From: Adenophora triphylla var. japonica
Taxonomy: Eukaryota > Streptophyta > Magnoliopsida > Asterales > Campanulaceae
Reading direction: 5' to 3'
Length of the DNA stretch: 64,000 bases
Assembly (NCBI GenBank): GCA_022495995.1
Contig: JAFEMH010002444.1
Span: forward strand, 255,001 to 319,000
Shown here: in pieces, positions 11,269 through 22,500 of the stretch
How the letters are laid out: every line of letters begins with the position of its first letter
Numbering within the stretch: the stretch's first letter is position 1
Position numbers and translations under genes: made by a program
Notes under the pieces: generated by a model
The model's input: the letters and a program-made list of their open reading frames with translations, nothing else
What the model was told of the DNA's origin: nothing
The model's database searches: none

Positions 11269-12512
11269 ATGTCTGTCAACGATGATCGTAGTTGGATGTA
11301 CAATCAGAGGTTGCCGAATCAAACGGGTATCAATCCTGAGTTCATAAGAGGGTTGAAGGGGTTTATTGAATTTGCTACATTAAATCCCAGTTACATGAAT
11401 GGTGATAAGATTAGGTGTCCATGCGCCAAGTGTCGTAATACCAAGTTTCTACGCATGATCGATACTCAGAGACATCTTTTGCGTAACGGGTTTGATGTTG
11501 GGTACAAATGGTGGATAGCTCATGGTGAACAAATGATATTGCACCCAAATGTTTCAAATAATCCCCCCAGGAATATTCATGTACCTCCTGAACCCGAACC
11601 TATTATTCAGGACAATGAAGAACTACCTTTGAATATGGAAGATATGGTTAGGGATGCAGCCGGTCCTGAATTCGATTGGTCAAAGAACCAACAGCAAGAA
11701 CCAACTTCTGCAGCCAAGAAATTTATTGATGCTATGGACTCTGCAAAAGATAAGGTCTATCCAGGTTGTGAGATTAGTATGTTGGAGGCTGTGGCTGAGC
11801 TCCTTAACATAAAGGCTGATTGCAATATTAGCCAGTCTGCTTATAATCGTATCATGAAAGCAATTAAGCCGTTGTTGCCAAAAGAGAATAAGATGGTTAC
11901 AAACTTTTATGAGACAAAGAAGTTGGTTGGGCAGATTGGGTTATGTTATGAAAAGATTGATGCGTGTAAGAATGACTGCATGCTATTCTACAAGGAAGAT
12001 TCACAGAAGACAGAGTGTTCAATTTGCGAAGAAAGTAGATATAAGCCAAATCGGAGGGGTAGTTCAAAATACAAGAAAAACAAACCACATAAGCAGTTGC
12101 GTTACATGCAGTTGATTTTGAGATTGCAACGCCTCTACGCATCTAAATCTGCTGCAGAAGCAATGCGTTGGCATAAGGAAAGTTTGCGTGAAGAGGGTGT
12201 TTTGATTCTTCCCAGTGATGGGGAGGCATGGAAACACTTTGATAAGACTTATCCTGAATATGCGTCTGAAGTAAGAAATATACGGTTATGCATATGCTCT
12301 GATGGTTTCAATCCGTTTGGTCCTGGGGCAAAATCTTACTCTTGTTGGAGGGTTATAGCCATTGTCTACGATGTTCCCCCTGGTTGTGTATGAGTGATCC
12401 CTACATGTTCTTGTCGTTATTCATACTCGGACCAAATAGCCCTGGGAGGAACATTGACGTCTATCTTCGACCTTTGATGGACAAATTGAAACAGCTTTGG
12501 GAGGACTTACTG
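11269..12512 (+). pseudogene. CACTA transposase (TNP2 type), N-terminal part, broken
   Basis: The frame from the ATG at 11,269 starts with the transposase-associated domain: DRSWMYNQRLP, then FIEFATLNPSYMNGDKIRCP and CAKCRN with its cysteine pair, and HLLRNGFDVGYKWWIAHGE. The second part is the TNP2/Transposase_21 region (KENKMVTNFYETKKLVG, then KNDCMLFYKEDSQKTECSIC, then DGFNPFGPGAKSYSCWRV). The frame stops at 12,393, but the next frame continues the homology (SDPYMFLSLF, then NSPGRNIDVYL) to LKQLWE near 12,503, so a frameshift lies near 12,380. The rest of the catalytic region is absent. The family catalyses cut-and-paste transposition; this copy cannot. Confidence 0.88.
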
Positions 12513-12514
12513 TG

Positions 12515-13021
12515 ACAACTGTTGAAGAACTTGAAGCTGATCTTCGTTGGCCAACCATTGTTAATGACCTGGTGGAATTACATGGAGCTCTTATGTGTGA
12601 CCTGGCTAAGTAAAATCAGGAGGAGGAAAGGCAAAGAATGACAAGAGTAGAAACAGGTTTTGCCAAAGGCTTAGGAAGTTTTATTGAGAAGTTGAACCAG
12701 AAATATGCAACCATTGTTGACCTTGTGTAGGAGTTGATCAATTCTACCCACACCAACAAACAAGTATGTGATGAAGCTATAGCCGTTCAAACAAACCTTG
12801 TTGAAGCTACAGATGAGCTGAAGAAAGCCAATCAGAAAATTCGTAACTTGTCAGGCCAACATAAAGAAACTCAACTTGAACTGATCAAAGTCAAAGTCCA
12901 AAATGAGATTCTGATGAAGCTATCTGAAGATCGGTCAAGGAAGTCAGAAAAGAAGAAGATGAAGAGAGAAAAGAAAGAAAAGGAAGCGTCGACTAAGAGA
13001 TCAAAGCTTGAACCGCTGTAG
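12515..13021 (+). pseudogene. retroelement 3' ORF remnant, coiled-coil, unidentified
   Basis: One frame can be followed from 12,515 to the stop at 13,021 with in-frame stops near 12,611 and 12,728. It is rich in Glu, Lys and Leu. The part from 12,734 is predicted by eye to form a coiled coil (TNLVEATDELKKANQKIRNL) and ends in a very basic tract (RKSEKKKMKREKKEKEASTK). It lies just upstream of a polypurine tract and a probable LTR, so it is most likely the 3'-terminal ORF of a Copia element, perhaps the extra env-like ORF of Sireviruses. I cannot assign a domain family. Confidence 0.45.
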
Positions 13022-13457
13022 TTGTTGACTCATCGGATATACCAACTACAGAGAGGGATCAGTCTAAGAAATACTCATCAACCGATCCTGATGCTGCTAA
13101 ATAGAATGTAACCGATAAATTATATGTCTTTTGCTTGTCAGCCATTTCCCTTTAAAGTCAATGAGAATTTCATACCCTCACTCTTTTTCATTTAAAAGTT
13201 TATTTGTGTTTACCTGAATTCCTTTTATATTTTAAATAATTATGTTGCTACTAACTCTTTCATTTGCAGGTAACATCATTTATTTTCCTTTCTTCATTTA
13301 TTTTAACCTTTAAATTGTAAAGTTTTTCAAAGGTTACATCAAGTTGTCACTTGACTTAGGGAATGACAAATAAAAGATAAAACTCTTGATCATTCTTTAC
13401 TAATTTAACATAGATGTATACCTTAGGATGATTGGACTTAATCAATTAGGGGGAGAT
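13022..13457. other. retroelement 3' non-coding region and polypurine tract
   Basis: No ORF. It ends in TTAGGGGGAGAT (13,446-13,457), the polypurine tract seen at the 3' end of plant Copia elements, immediately before a TGTTAG LTR start. Confidence 0.6.
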
Positions 13458-14934
13458 TGTTAGTCAAATATATGTATAGCTTAATAATTGATTAATCCCA
13501 ATCATATAAGCATTATTGAGGACCCCTAATTTTAACTAGACTAATTAGAATTTTCTATTTACATTTAGGATCCCCTTAGTGCTAGTGCCAGCGTTTTTAC
13601 TTTGTATTTCTCTATTTTTGATAACCTGGAGACTTGAATGCCTTGACCTATTCTAACGAAAAGTGGTTAATCTGTTCAACCAGTTAAGGCTCCTCACCGG
13701 TTGACTTGTCCAAACCGGTTGACCTCCTTGACATCCCAACTGTTGGCTGGTCAACTGGTCATGATCACTGCAACTCTTTAAAGCATAACTGGTTATACTA
13801 AACTCAATCAGCCAGTGCAAGTCACTTAAGCTTTTTCAACAAGCTTCTTATCGAAATTGACTCATCATTTATTGTTCTCACCTAATTAGCTAAAGTTGGT
13901 AGAGCAATTGTTGTTAAACACCATATTGTTGTCTGACAAGTAACTATTTCGAGCAATGATCAGTTGGCCAGGTTACCAGTACTCACAATAAGCTTCTTAC
14001 CCAGTGGATAATTAAAGCGTGCTTATACTTCGTATCTCAAGCATTTAATGGAGAAGATTTTTCATTCAATGATTGTCAGTCCAAGTTATCTTCTCAGCCC
14101 CTTCAAAGACAACAACTCCATTTGAATACAACTATAAATGCCTTCCTTAGAGCATTGAAAATGGTTGACGCATTGAAGACTTTGAGAGAAGAATTGTCAA
14201 GAACTACAAGTGATGAAATTCTTCAAGCATTTAAGTTCAGTCCATAAAATCACTAGACCATTTATTAAGACATACGCTATGCAGACTCAATCAATACATG
14301 TAAGTGTTTCCAAATAAAATTATGTCTAGAACACATTTATTGATCACACTATACACCCAAGAGAAATTATTTCAACTTGTGAACACATCTCTTTAATACA
14401 CTTGGTTATACCTTTATCACGATCCATTAGTAACCACTTTCCTTTAATCAGCCTTCAACCTTTTTCATAGGTTAAGACTTGCAACTTGTAATAGACCAGT
14501 GAACATTAATAGTGCACCTTCACAAATCCAAGTTTGGTAAGTTTTGACCAAACTTGGTAAAGGATGTAACAGTTCGTTAACACTGTGAACCTATCCAAAT
14601 AATTGTGTCCCTTATTTACGGTTCTTTTTTGCTTTGTAACCGGTTGAGCTCTATCACCGGTTACAAACTTTGAATTCTTATTGCCTTACCTTATGTTTTA
14701 CTTGGAATCAACATGCATGATATTTGGACTTATATTTGAAACTCCTTTTGTCCTTAACCGTTTTATGTGTGTATAAAGTGGTAATACTTTATCCGCTGCG
14801 TAACCGGTTAGCAACGATTTTGCATTTGATAAATTAATTGATAATTTTCAAAGAGTTTTCAAAAGAATTTTTATCATGCTATTCATTCCCTCCCCCCCCC
14901 CTCTAACCCGTTTGTCTACCGGTTGTATCCAACA
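13458..14934 (+). mobile_element. probable Copia-type 3' LTR
   Basis: Starts TGTTAGTCAAATATATG right after the polypurine tract. A TATA-like ACTATAAATGCC lies near 14,130. The end is placed at TATCCAACA (14,934), giving TGTT...AACA termini and a length of about 1.48 kb. The region is dotted with ACCGGTT/AACCGGT motifs (for example near 13,715, 14,640 and 14,915). No second LTR is in the window, so the right boundary is uncertain. Confidence 0.55.
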
Positions 14935-15666
14935 TAGCATAACAAAAGAACCAAAAATTGGGTTTTACTACCTTTTGCATAGTAGCTATCCCTAGACAAA
15001 TGTTATGCAAATGCCCAAAAAAAGAGGAAAAGACAAGCTATGGCAATGCCTACTGCCTTGGATATGATGAACACTACCAATATAACTAAGGCTCAGTTTG
15101 TACGGGGGAAAATGGTTTCTGGAAAATGAAAATGTTTTACAAAATATGACATTCAGTTGTTTGGTTAATCTACGGAAAATGTTTTTCAGAAAACATTTTA
15201 ATATGAGTAATTTTTTATTTTTTTTACTGGGGTCGCGGGTAGGAGGGGTGGGGATTTGGAGAGACGGCAAGAGAGTTAGTAAAAAAAGTAATATGAGCAA
15301 AAAAAAAATTGATGGGAGGGGGTTATTGGAGGGGCAGCACGAGAGTTGATAAAATAATTAATATGGGCAAAAAAATTGACGTGGGGGATGGGTGGGTGGG
15401 AGGGGTTGGGGTTGAAGGGGCGGCGGGAGAGTTGATAAAAAATTGATGGGGTTGGTGGGGGTGGGGGTGAGAGTGGGAGGTGGGGGTGTGGTGTAGACGT
15501 GGCCGGTTCGGTTGAACCGCCGATTCACGGTTGAAAACCGGCGGTTTCAACCTTGGAAAACCCTCAACCGGAACCAAACCGGATAACCGGCTAAACCGGT
15601 TACGGTTTGACGGTTATACGATTTTAACGATTTTCCGGTTAACCTCCGATTTATCCGGTTTGGATC

Positions 15667-15842
15667 TGCTCGGCCGAGTCTTTGGTGTTGCTCGGTCGAG
15701 CATACCCTTTTAGGGTTTAGGGTTTGAGGGTTGCTCGGCCGAGTCATATATACTGTCGGTCGAGCATACCCTTCAAAAAAAAATGCCAACTTTCTGTTCT
15801 CATATGCTCGGTCGAGTCTATAGTAGTGCTCGGCCGAGCATA
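15667..15842. repeat. cluster of six CTCGGYCGAG palindromes
   Basis: Copies of TGCTCGGCCGAGTC and CTCGGTCGAGCATA alternate at about 15,667, 15,690, 15,733, 15,756, 15,806 and 15,827. The last is the perfect 14-bp palindrome TGCTCGGCCGAGCA (15,827-15,840). Confidence 0.8.
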
Positions 15843-16053
15843 TCATTTTTCAACATTGTAACAGTTAATTTTTTAACAGTTTTGTTAACTTTGTATATAG
15901 TATATTAACTTCTTTTTTTTTTCAATTTTTTTTTGATAAAGATAACTAATTGAGATGTTGTTTAGTCCTGAAATTTTAAGTTATTTAAAAAAAGTTAAAA
16001 ATTTTTAAAGATACGAAAATAATTATATTTTTAACAGTTTTCGTTAACTTGTA

Positions 16054-16331
16054 CTCCCTCCGTCCCAATAGTAGCTGCCCAATTTTTGGGTTGCACGCAA
16101 ATTAAGAAAATGAGGGGGAAGTAAAAATGTTGTGAGTGTAATTTGAAAATAGGAGAGAGAATGAGTGGAGGGAATAATAAATTATAATAGTGTTGTGAGT
16201 ATTAAAATAATGTAAGAGAGAGAATGAGTGGAGGGAATAGTAAAGATTCCTTTGCCAAAAAAGGAAAGTAGAAGCTTTTAACGGGACACTCAAAATGGCA
16301 AAATGGGAAGCTTCTATTGGGACGGAGGGAG
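16054..16331. mobile_element. Stowaway-type MITE nested in the hAT-like element
   Basis: CTCCCTCCGTCCCAATAG at the left and the inverted TATTGGGACGGAGGGAG at the right, flanked by TA on both sides; 278 bp. Same terminal family as the MITE at 3299-3691 but with a different interior. Confidence 0.93.
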
Positions 16332-16685
16332 TATATAGTATATTAAATTCTTTTTTCAAATTTTATTTTGGATAAAGAAACGTATTTGAGATGTTTTGTC
16401 TTGAATTTTTTTTACAAAAAGTTATATAAAAAAATTAAGAATTTTTAAAGAAATAAAAGTAAATAAAAAAAGGGACGATACCCTTAAATTTTATTAATTA
16501 AAATAAAATTACAAAGAGGGGGACAACCAACCTTACCCTTTTATAAATAAAGGGGGACATTTAGGAGCCTTTACCTCAACCTAACTATTACAATTAAATA
16601 AAAATAAACCTAATCTAAAGTCTAAACTAATCTAATTAAAATAAAAATTAATCTAAAACATCATTCATTCATCACTACTTTCCGT

Positions 16686-16907
16686 GGAGTGGTGGTAGTG
16701 ATAGTGGTACTGGTAGTAGTAGTAGTGGTGGTGGTGGTGATGGTAGTGGTGGTAGGAGTGGTAGTGGTGGAAGGAGTGATAGTGGTAGGAGTGGTAGTAG
16801 TAGTGGTAGTAGCGATAGTAGTTGTGGTGGTAGTAGTAGTAGTAGTGGTAGTGGTGGTAGTGGTAGTAGTGATGGTGGTAGTAGTAGTAGTCCTAGTAGT
16901 AGTAGTC

Positions 16908-16938
<31 letters not shown>

Positions 16939-17174
16939 TGGTAGTGGTAGTAGTGGTGGTAGTAGTGGTGGTAGTGGTGGTAGTAGTGGTGGTGGTACTA
17001 CTACTACTACTAGTGGTAGTAGTGGTGGTAGTAGTGGTGGTGGTAGTAGTGGTGGTGGTAGTAGTGGTGGTGGTAGTGGTAGTGGTGATAGTAATAGTGG
17101 TGGTAGTAGTGGTGATAGTAGTGGTCGTAGTAGTGGTGGTAGTGATAGTAGTGGTAGTAGTGGTGGTGGTGGAT
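16686..17174. repeat. GTA/GTG trinucleotide array
   Basis: About 490 bp of GTAGTGGTGG-type triplets, with a few ACT/CGT interruptions near 16,998. It produces long poly-Val (plus) and poly-Thr (minus) frames that are not genes. Confidence 0.95.
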
Positions 17175-17896
17175 GAAAATGAAAAAAAAAACACTAATTT
17201 CAGTAGAAAACTAACTGAAAATAAGGTAATATTTAACTGAAAATTGGATGAGAGTAAGAGATTGTGAATATTTGAGAGTAGAAGAGCAAGAGTAGAGAGA
17301 AATAATGTGAAAATAAAATGGGAGGAGGGAGGTGATATTTATAGTTAGTAAATTAGGAAAAAAAAACCTTTTTCTTTTTTTTATTTTTGTCAGCCCCCAG
17401 TTAAAGTTCTGACAGACATAACCGATTTTGGCCGGTTTTGACCGGTTGAAAACCAGCCGGTTGGCCGGTCCGGTTTATAAAATGGCCACGCCTAGTGTAG
17501 TGGGTGGTGGTGGTGGGGTTTGGGGGTGATTGGTGTAAAGAAGCATTTTCTGAAAAATGTTGAGGAGAAATCCAGAAAACATTTTCCTTAGTAAACAAGC
17601 CTATTTTCTATTGACCGAAAAATCTTTTCCGTTCACTTTATTTTCCATTGGTTACCAAACACCGAAATTTGGGGAAAACATTTTCCACAAAACAAACGGA
17701 GCCTAAACGAAGGAGAAGAATTTATATGAATAAATATTTCAACATGTTGCATGCATGTACATCAACTGCTCAATAACATGCTATCTATGAAACTGCATAC
17801 ATCTCGGGCATGAATCTCCTACCTGCTGGCTCATATCAATATTTGGAATTCGGGTAAGGGCAGTTATGGAAGAAATCAAGAAAATAAACTTCCAGT

Positions 17897-19491
17897 TTAC
17901 TTTATCTTGGCAATTTCCACCAAATGCTTATGAAGAGCTTGAGGTTTTGAGAAAAATGGGGAGTGATCGGCACCTTTAAGACGGAAAACCTGTTCAGGCG
18001 GGCTTCCATTTATCATTTTCTCTTGCAGTTCGATTGGTATAGCGTTATCTTCTGGAGTTTCTATATAGAAACGTCGTACGGATCCATAGTTTGCATCAGT
18101 AAGAGAGAGTTTCTCCAAAGCTGGTGAAAAGGGAACTGGTCTCATGGAAACAGCTGCCAATGCTACATCCTATAGAACAAGAACAACATAATAAGAATGT
18201 GTATGAGAAACTAGGCCAAGAAAGCTTTTCCAAGGACTGAAGAGTTTTTAAGTTTATAAGATAAACATGAACCAGGGATTGTGTTACTTCACATTTCCAT
18301 ATCTCCCTTATGTGTTGCCGAAACTACCCTTAACTTTAAATAAAAACTATTTCATAACTACAAACTATTTCCCCAATTTCTTTTTATTCGTTCAGAGGCA
18401 ACAACTCTTAAATTAACTACCTTGAGCTATACTTTTTAGCCCATTAAAATTAGGGAATTTGCCCCATAAGTTCCTTTTGGAACAAATCACTTCCCACTAA
18501 GTTCCTCATTGTATTAAAATGCCCCATAAGTTCTCATGTTGTATTATGTATAATACAACATTTAGTTATGCAGTAGTTTAAAATCATAATACTGCATCCG
18601 CACCACCGCCTCCGCCACAGCCCAGCTCCGCCGCCGCCGTCTGCTATCGCCGCATGCCGGATTCCGGTCAATTTTCGCCGGAATCCGGTCAATTTTCACC
18701 GGAATCCGGCAATTTTGGCCGGAATCCGGCCGCCGATCGCCGGAATCCGGTCGCCGGAGGTCGGAATCTGGTCGCCGGTCCATGGGCTTCGGACTCCGGT
18801 CACCGGCGGCCGCCGGAATGCAGTATTATGGCCTTAATTGATGTTGTATTTTCGAAACATAATACAACATCATAATACAACATGGGGAAGGAACTTATCG
18901 GGCATTATGAAACTTTTTTAGAACTTATCGGGCATAGTCCCTTAAAATTATAGTCATTATAAAAAACTAGTCAATAAATAAATGCAAACACATTTGTTAT
19001 ACATCAAAAAATTTATAAATTTGCTCTTGATCAAGAATTTTTTTAAAAAAAAATTAGACATTCATTTTGGGATGGAACTGATGGAAGAAGAAGGTGGTTC
19101 GGAAAAAATGCAAGTTAGAAAGAGGCGATCAAATATTACTAGCTACCATGAAGACCCATAGGTTAATTTTACCATTTTTTCTGACAGTGATCAAATACTA
19201 TATTACTCACAAGTCTAAACAATTTAGAAAGAGACACAAGTAAAACCAGAAATTCTCAACTTCAGCAGTGATTTAAGGTCCTGGTTGTTTAATTGTTTGT
19301 TAATTTTATGTCATCATTGACAGGTGCCTTAACTTCCAGAAACATATTTTTATCCTCATTTGTAGCTGTTTCTGTGTGGAGCTTTTAAAAACAAATCCAC
19401 AAGCAGTGGCCAGTTGCAGCAATCAAATTAGATTCTTAACCAACATATCACATGTATATGAAGTTGAGGCACCAATAGCTTACTGGTAAGA

Positions 19492-19569
<78 letters not shown>

Positions 19570-22500
19570 CCTTGGCAGGACTCTGATTGAATAACAAGTC
19601 TTTTAAAAGTGATTTGTCAAAGTCAATAGCGGTTGGAGGCTGATTATTTCCGTTTGCATATAAAAATATTTGAGCCTGCCGCATCAGATCATTTGAACCT
19701 TCCTGCAATAGTCATAACATGTCACCCTCTAAAATAACTCCAAAATGCATAAAACGTGCAATTAATTGCAGCACTGCACACATGCCTAATATGGACACGC
19801 TGCCAGAGAGAATAAGCAGTGTTCAAGAACTGTGATGCTCAGACCCTTCTATTTTGCCAAAGTACCCGTGTCCAAAGAATAGGACATGGGCGTGGGTGTG
19901 GGTATGGGTGTGGCTATGTTACACTAAATTTGGTGTAATTTCTTAAAATTTTGGAGGATCCGACACTCGGATCCGTACCCTTGTCGGACACTCGTACCCG
20001 CGTTCGAGCATCATAGTTCAAGAATCTTTTTAATAGTAATCCTTCCATATAGTTTTGAAGACAATTGCAAGGACATGAGGCACACTTACTGAGCCCTGTC
20101 ATCAATTTAAGCTTCTCATTTTCATTTCAAGTATTGATGTAAATTAGTTCAGAAGAGTTGAATCTGAAGTCAACAACTTAAGCAACTGATCAGATCTCAT
20201 GTTGACCTTGTTTAATCTTGGTTTCGCATAGTTGTGAATTCAGGTGTTACATTTAATATTGTTTGTCTTTCACCTGCAAATTGTGCAAGGCCTATATGCA
20301 ACGCTCCAAACATGTAAGCCAGGTTCACAAAAATGGCCAATTCAAAACATGGTGCAACTAGGCCCATCACATGCGCACCCAATATAGAAGGATGACGGTG
20401 GTGCCTATTGGTAGCAAGTGGCTGGTTATAAGGCACATCTATTTACCAGTCTATCTGATGCCAGGTTGGAGTATTACACCACAGGGACTTGATACATTAC
20501 TAATAAGTTTGACTAGTTTATCTAACGAGTGAATAATGTGACAAAATGGGCTCAAACCAAGTCAAAAGGACTGACTCATTATGCAGGAAATTAATGAAAT
20601 AGTTGATGCAATAAGTTATCAAGGGGCAAACCTTCTGGGAAAACATATCAAGAGCACTTTGTCCACTCGTCAACATAGATGCAGCAACATAAACAGCTTT
20701 CGCAACTTTTGATGGAAATAACTCCATAGCATATGTTATGCACGCACCACCAAAATCATGGCCTACTAAAATCACCTGCATGAATCAAAGTAGACTTTCA
20801 CATGATATATATATAATAAAGTATTTGTTTGGCTGGGGAAAAATAAGAAGCAGAATAGAGTGAAAGCAGCATAAGAAATGAACAGGATGATTTGGATCCA
20901 GGTGCCATTATGATCTCCCAAAGACCTCCGAATGAAAAGCTTAAATCTAACACAATTGTAACTCCAGTGCAACACTGTTCAAACTTAAATCGTAGTGAAG
21001 CACCTGAATCACGGAAAACCTCATTACCTATGACCAGACCTAAAAAGGTGAAGAGAGAACAAGTTCTTGCTGAGTTAAGTACAGTACCTACAAGATCAAT
21101 AATATATACCTACTTCTGTTGTACCTACAAAAGTGTGTATTGCAGTTTGGTTTTAAAACAGAACCTTAAAAGCAAGGTAACATGTTAAAGAAAGGCCAAG
21201 GCTTTATATAGTATTTAATAAGCTTCAGAAAGTGAACCACTTTATTTAGTGGTCCAACAACTTACTAATTAATGTTGGATCAGTAAGAGCTTTGGCTTGT
21301 TTATTCATTCTTTGACACTTTACATCTTTTATAACCGTAACTTGAATTGACACTGATCAAACCGTTTTCTTAAGTTTCAGAGTAATCCTCCAAGACATCT
21401 TGAAATCAACCTTGAGCAGGATACCAAACTTCTGAGAGCTAGCGAAAACTATCCTGAAGCCTCCTGAATGGTTCTTGTGAAATTGGTTTTCAGAAAGCAA
21501 TTGAAAGCAACAAGCAAATGCATCTTCTACAGTTTTTCATACTGATAAATGCATTCAGTTTATCTTCTGAATATATTTCTAGTGAATAAAGGAAATATAT
21601 GCATGTACTTTCCAAAAAAGTTGTTTCTTTACAGTTATTTATTCTATAGAGAACAATGGCTCAGATCAAGATTTTAAAAACCTTTCCAATTCAGTTTCTA
21701 TAACGTCTCAAAAGGAAGTTGGGACTTCCACAGACAAGCAAGCCAACCAATCTAAGGCTTCTATTGTTAATCTTGTTGGGAGCAAACTATAAGAGTGAAG
21801 GTGATGAGACAAGAAAATAACCTTCTCTCCATCAGCAAGCTTTTCCAGAAAATCAGTAAGTGGTTTCACATACTGTGAAAGACTTTTTATGCTGTTTGTG
21901 TCAAACAAGTGGATTCCTGAACCAGTCAAGTCTACAGCAGTAACTCTGAATCCGTTTTCTTCTAACAGTGCTATTGTTTTATACCAACACCATGCACCGA
22001 AACCACCTCCATGAACAAGGACAAAATGGTTAGTCTCCAGATCATCAAGCTTTACCTCCTGTCAAATAGAAAATTAGTTAGAAACCAACCATTGATTAAA
22101 AAAAAAAAATGAATAAGCGCTCAAATCTAAGAGTGATTCTCATACAGCCAAATCGGTTGAAGATTTACCAGACAGAGAAATGAAGCATTAATGCAAATAA
22201 GAACAGGCTACATGAGGAACTTAAATGGCAGGGAAGTCCACTCAAAGAGATGAGGCTTTGAGAACAAATTGAGTCCGAAAAAACTATCCTACAAGAACTA
22301 AGTGACAAACAAATAACCTATGGATCAGACTCATGTCTACATAAATTCCTACACTCAGAGAATACACAAGGATGACATCTTATATTGGACTCACGCGAAC
22401 TGTTACTAGACGAAGGCCCCTGATTTATTTACTGAGAAAACGAGAAAAAGCAATTAAACAAACAAGGCCATATGATTTTGTTTCTTCAAAATGAATAAAC

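Larger units (their letters stand above)
6514..12512 (+). mobile_element. CACTA (En/Spm) element, 5' portion, truncated
   Basis: Starts CACTACTAGAAATCGGG at 6514, a canonical CACTA terminus. It is followed by many direct and inverted subterminal repeats (cores GGCGGAATTATTCCGTC and variants at 6530-7090, again at 7970-8335), a degenerate telomere-like block, a GTA/GTG array, a putative leader exon, a large intron, and the amino-terminal part of a TNP2-type transposase in plus orientation. Homology ends within the transposase near 12,512, where unrelated retroelement sequence begins. No 3' CACTA terminus was found. The element landed in RLP copy C. Confidence 0.85.
15494..17494. mobile_element. 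hAT-like non-autonomous element nested in the Tourist element
   Basis: Termini TAGACGTGGCC (15,494) and GGCCACGCCTA (17,494) are inverted. They are flanked by 8-bp near-identical repeats GTGTGGTG and GTGTAGTG, the hAT signature. Inside are CCGGTT-rich ends, six CG-centred palindromes, a Stowaway MITE and a GTA/GTG array. No transposase frame is visible. Confidence 0.75.
15090..17703. mobile_element. Tourist-like (PIF/Harbinger) element, expanded by insertions
   Basis: The left end GGCTCAGTTTGTACGGGGG and the inverted right end (GGCTCCGTTTGTTTTGTGG on the minus strand) pair over about 25 bp, with further matches inward (GGAAAATG). The flanks carry TAA at 15,087-15,089 and 17,704-17,706, the target duplication expected for this superfamily. 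Most of the 2.6 kb is a nested hAT-like element. No transposase is present. It lies about 190 bp downstream of the MES11-like stop codon. Confidence 0.8.

Noticed and set aside
16661..17240. Long poly-Thr (minus) and poly-Val (plus) frames
   Set aside because: Both come from a trinucleotide array inside a hAT-like element.
20892..21188. 98-residue plus-strand frame in a MES11-like intron
   Set aside because: It lies wholly within intron 2 on the opposite strand, with no domain or splice context.
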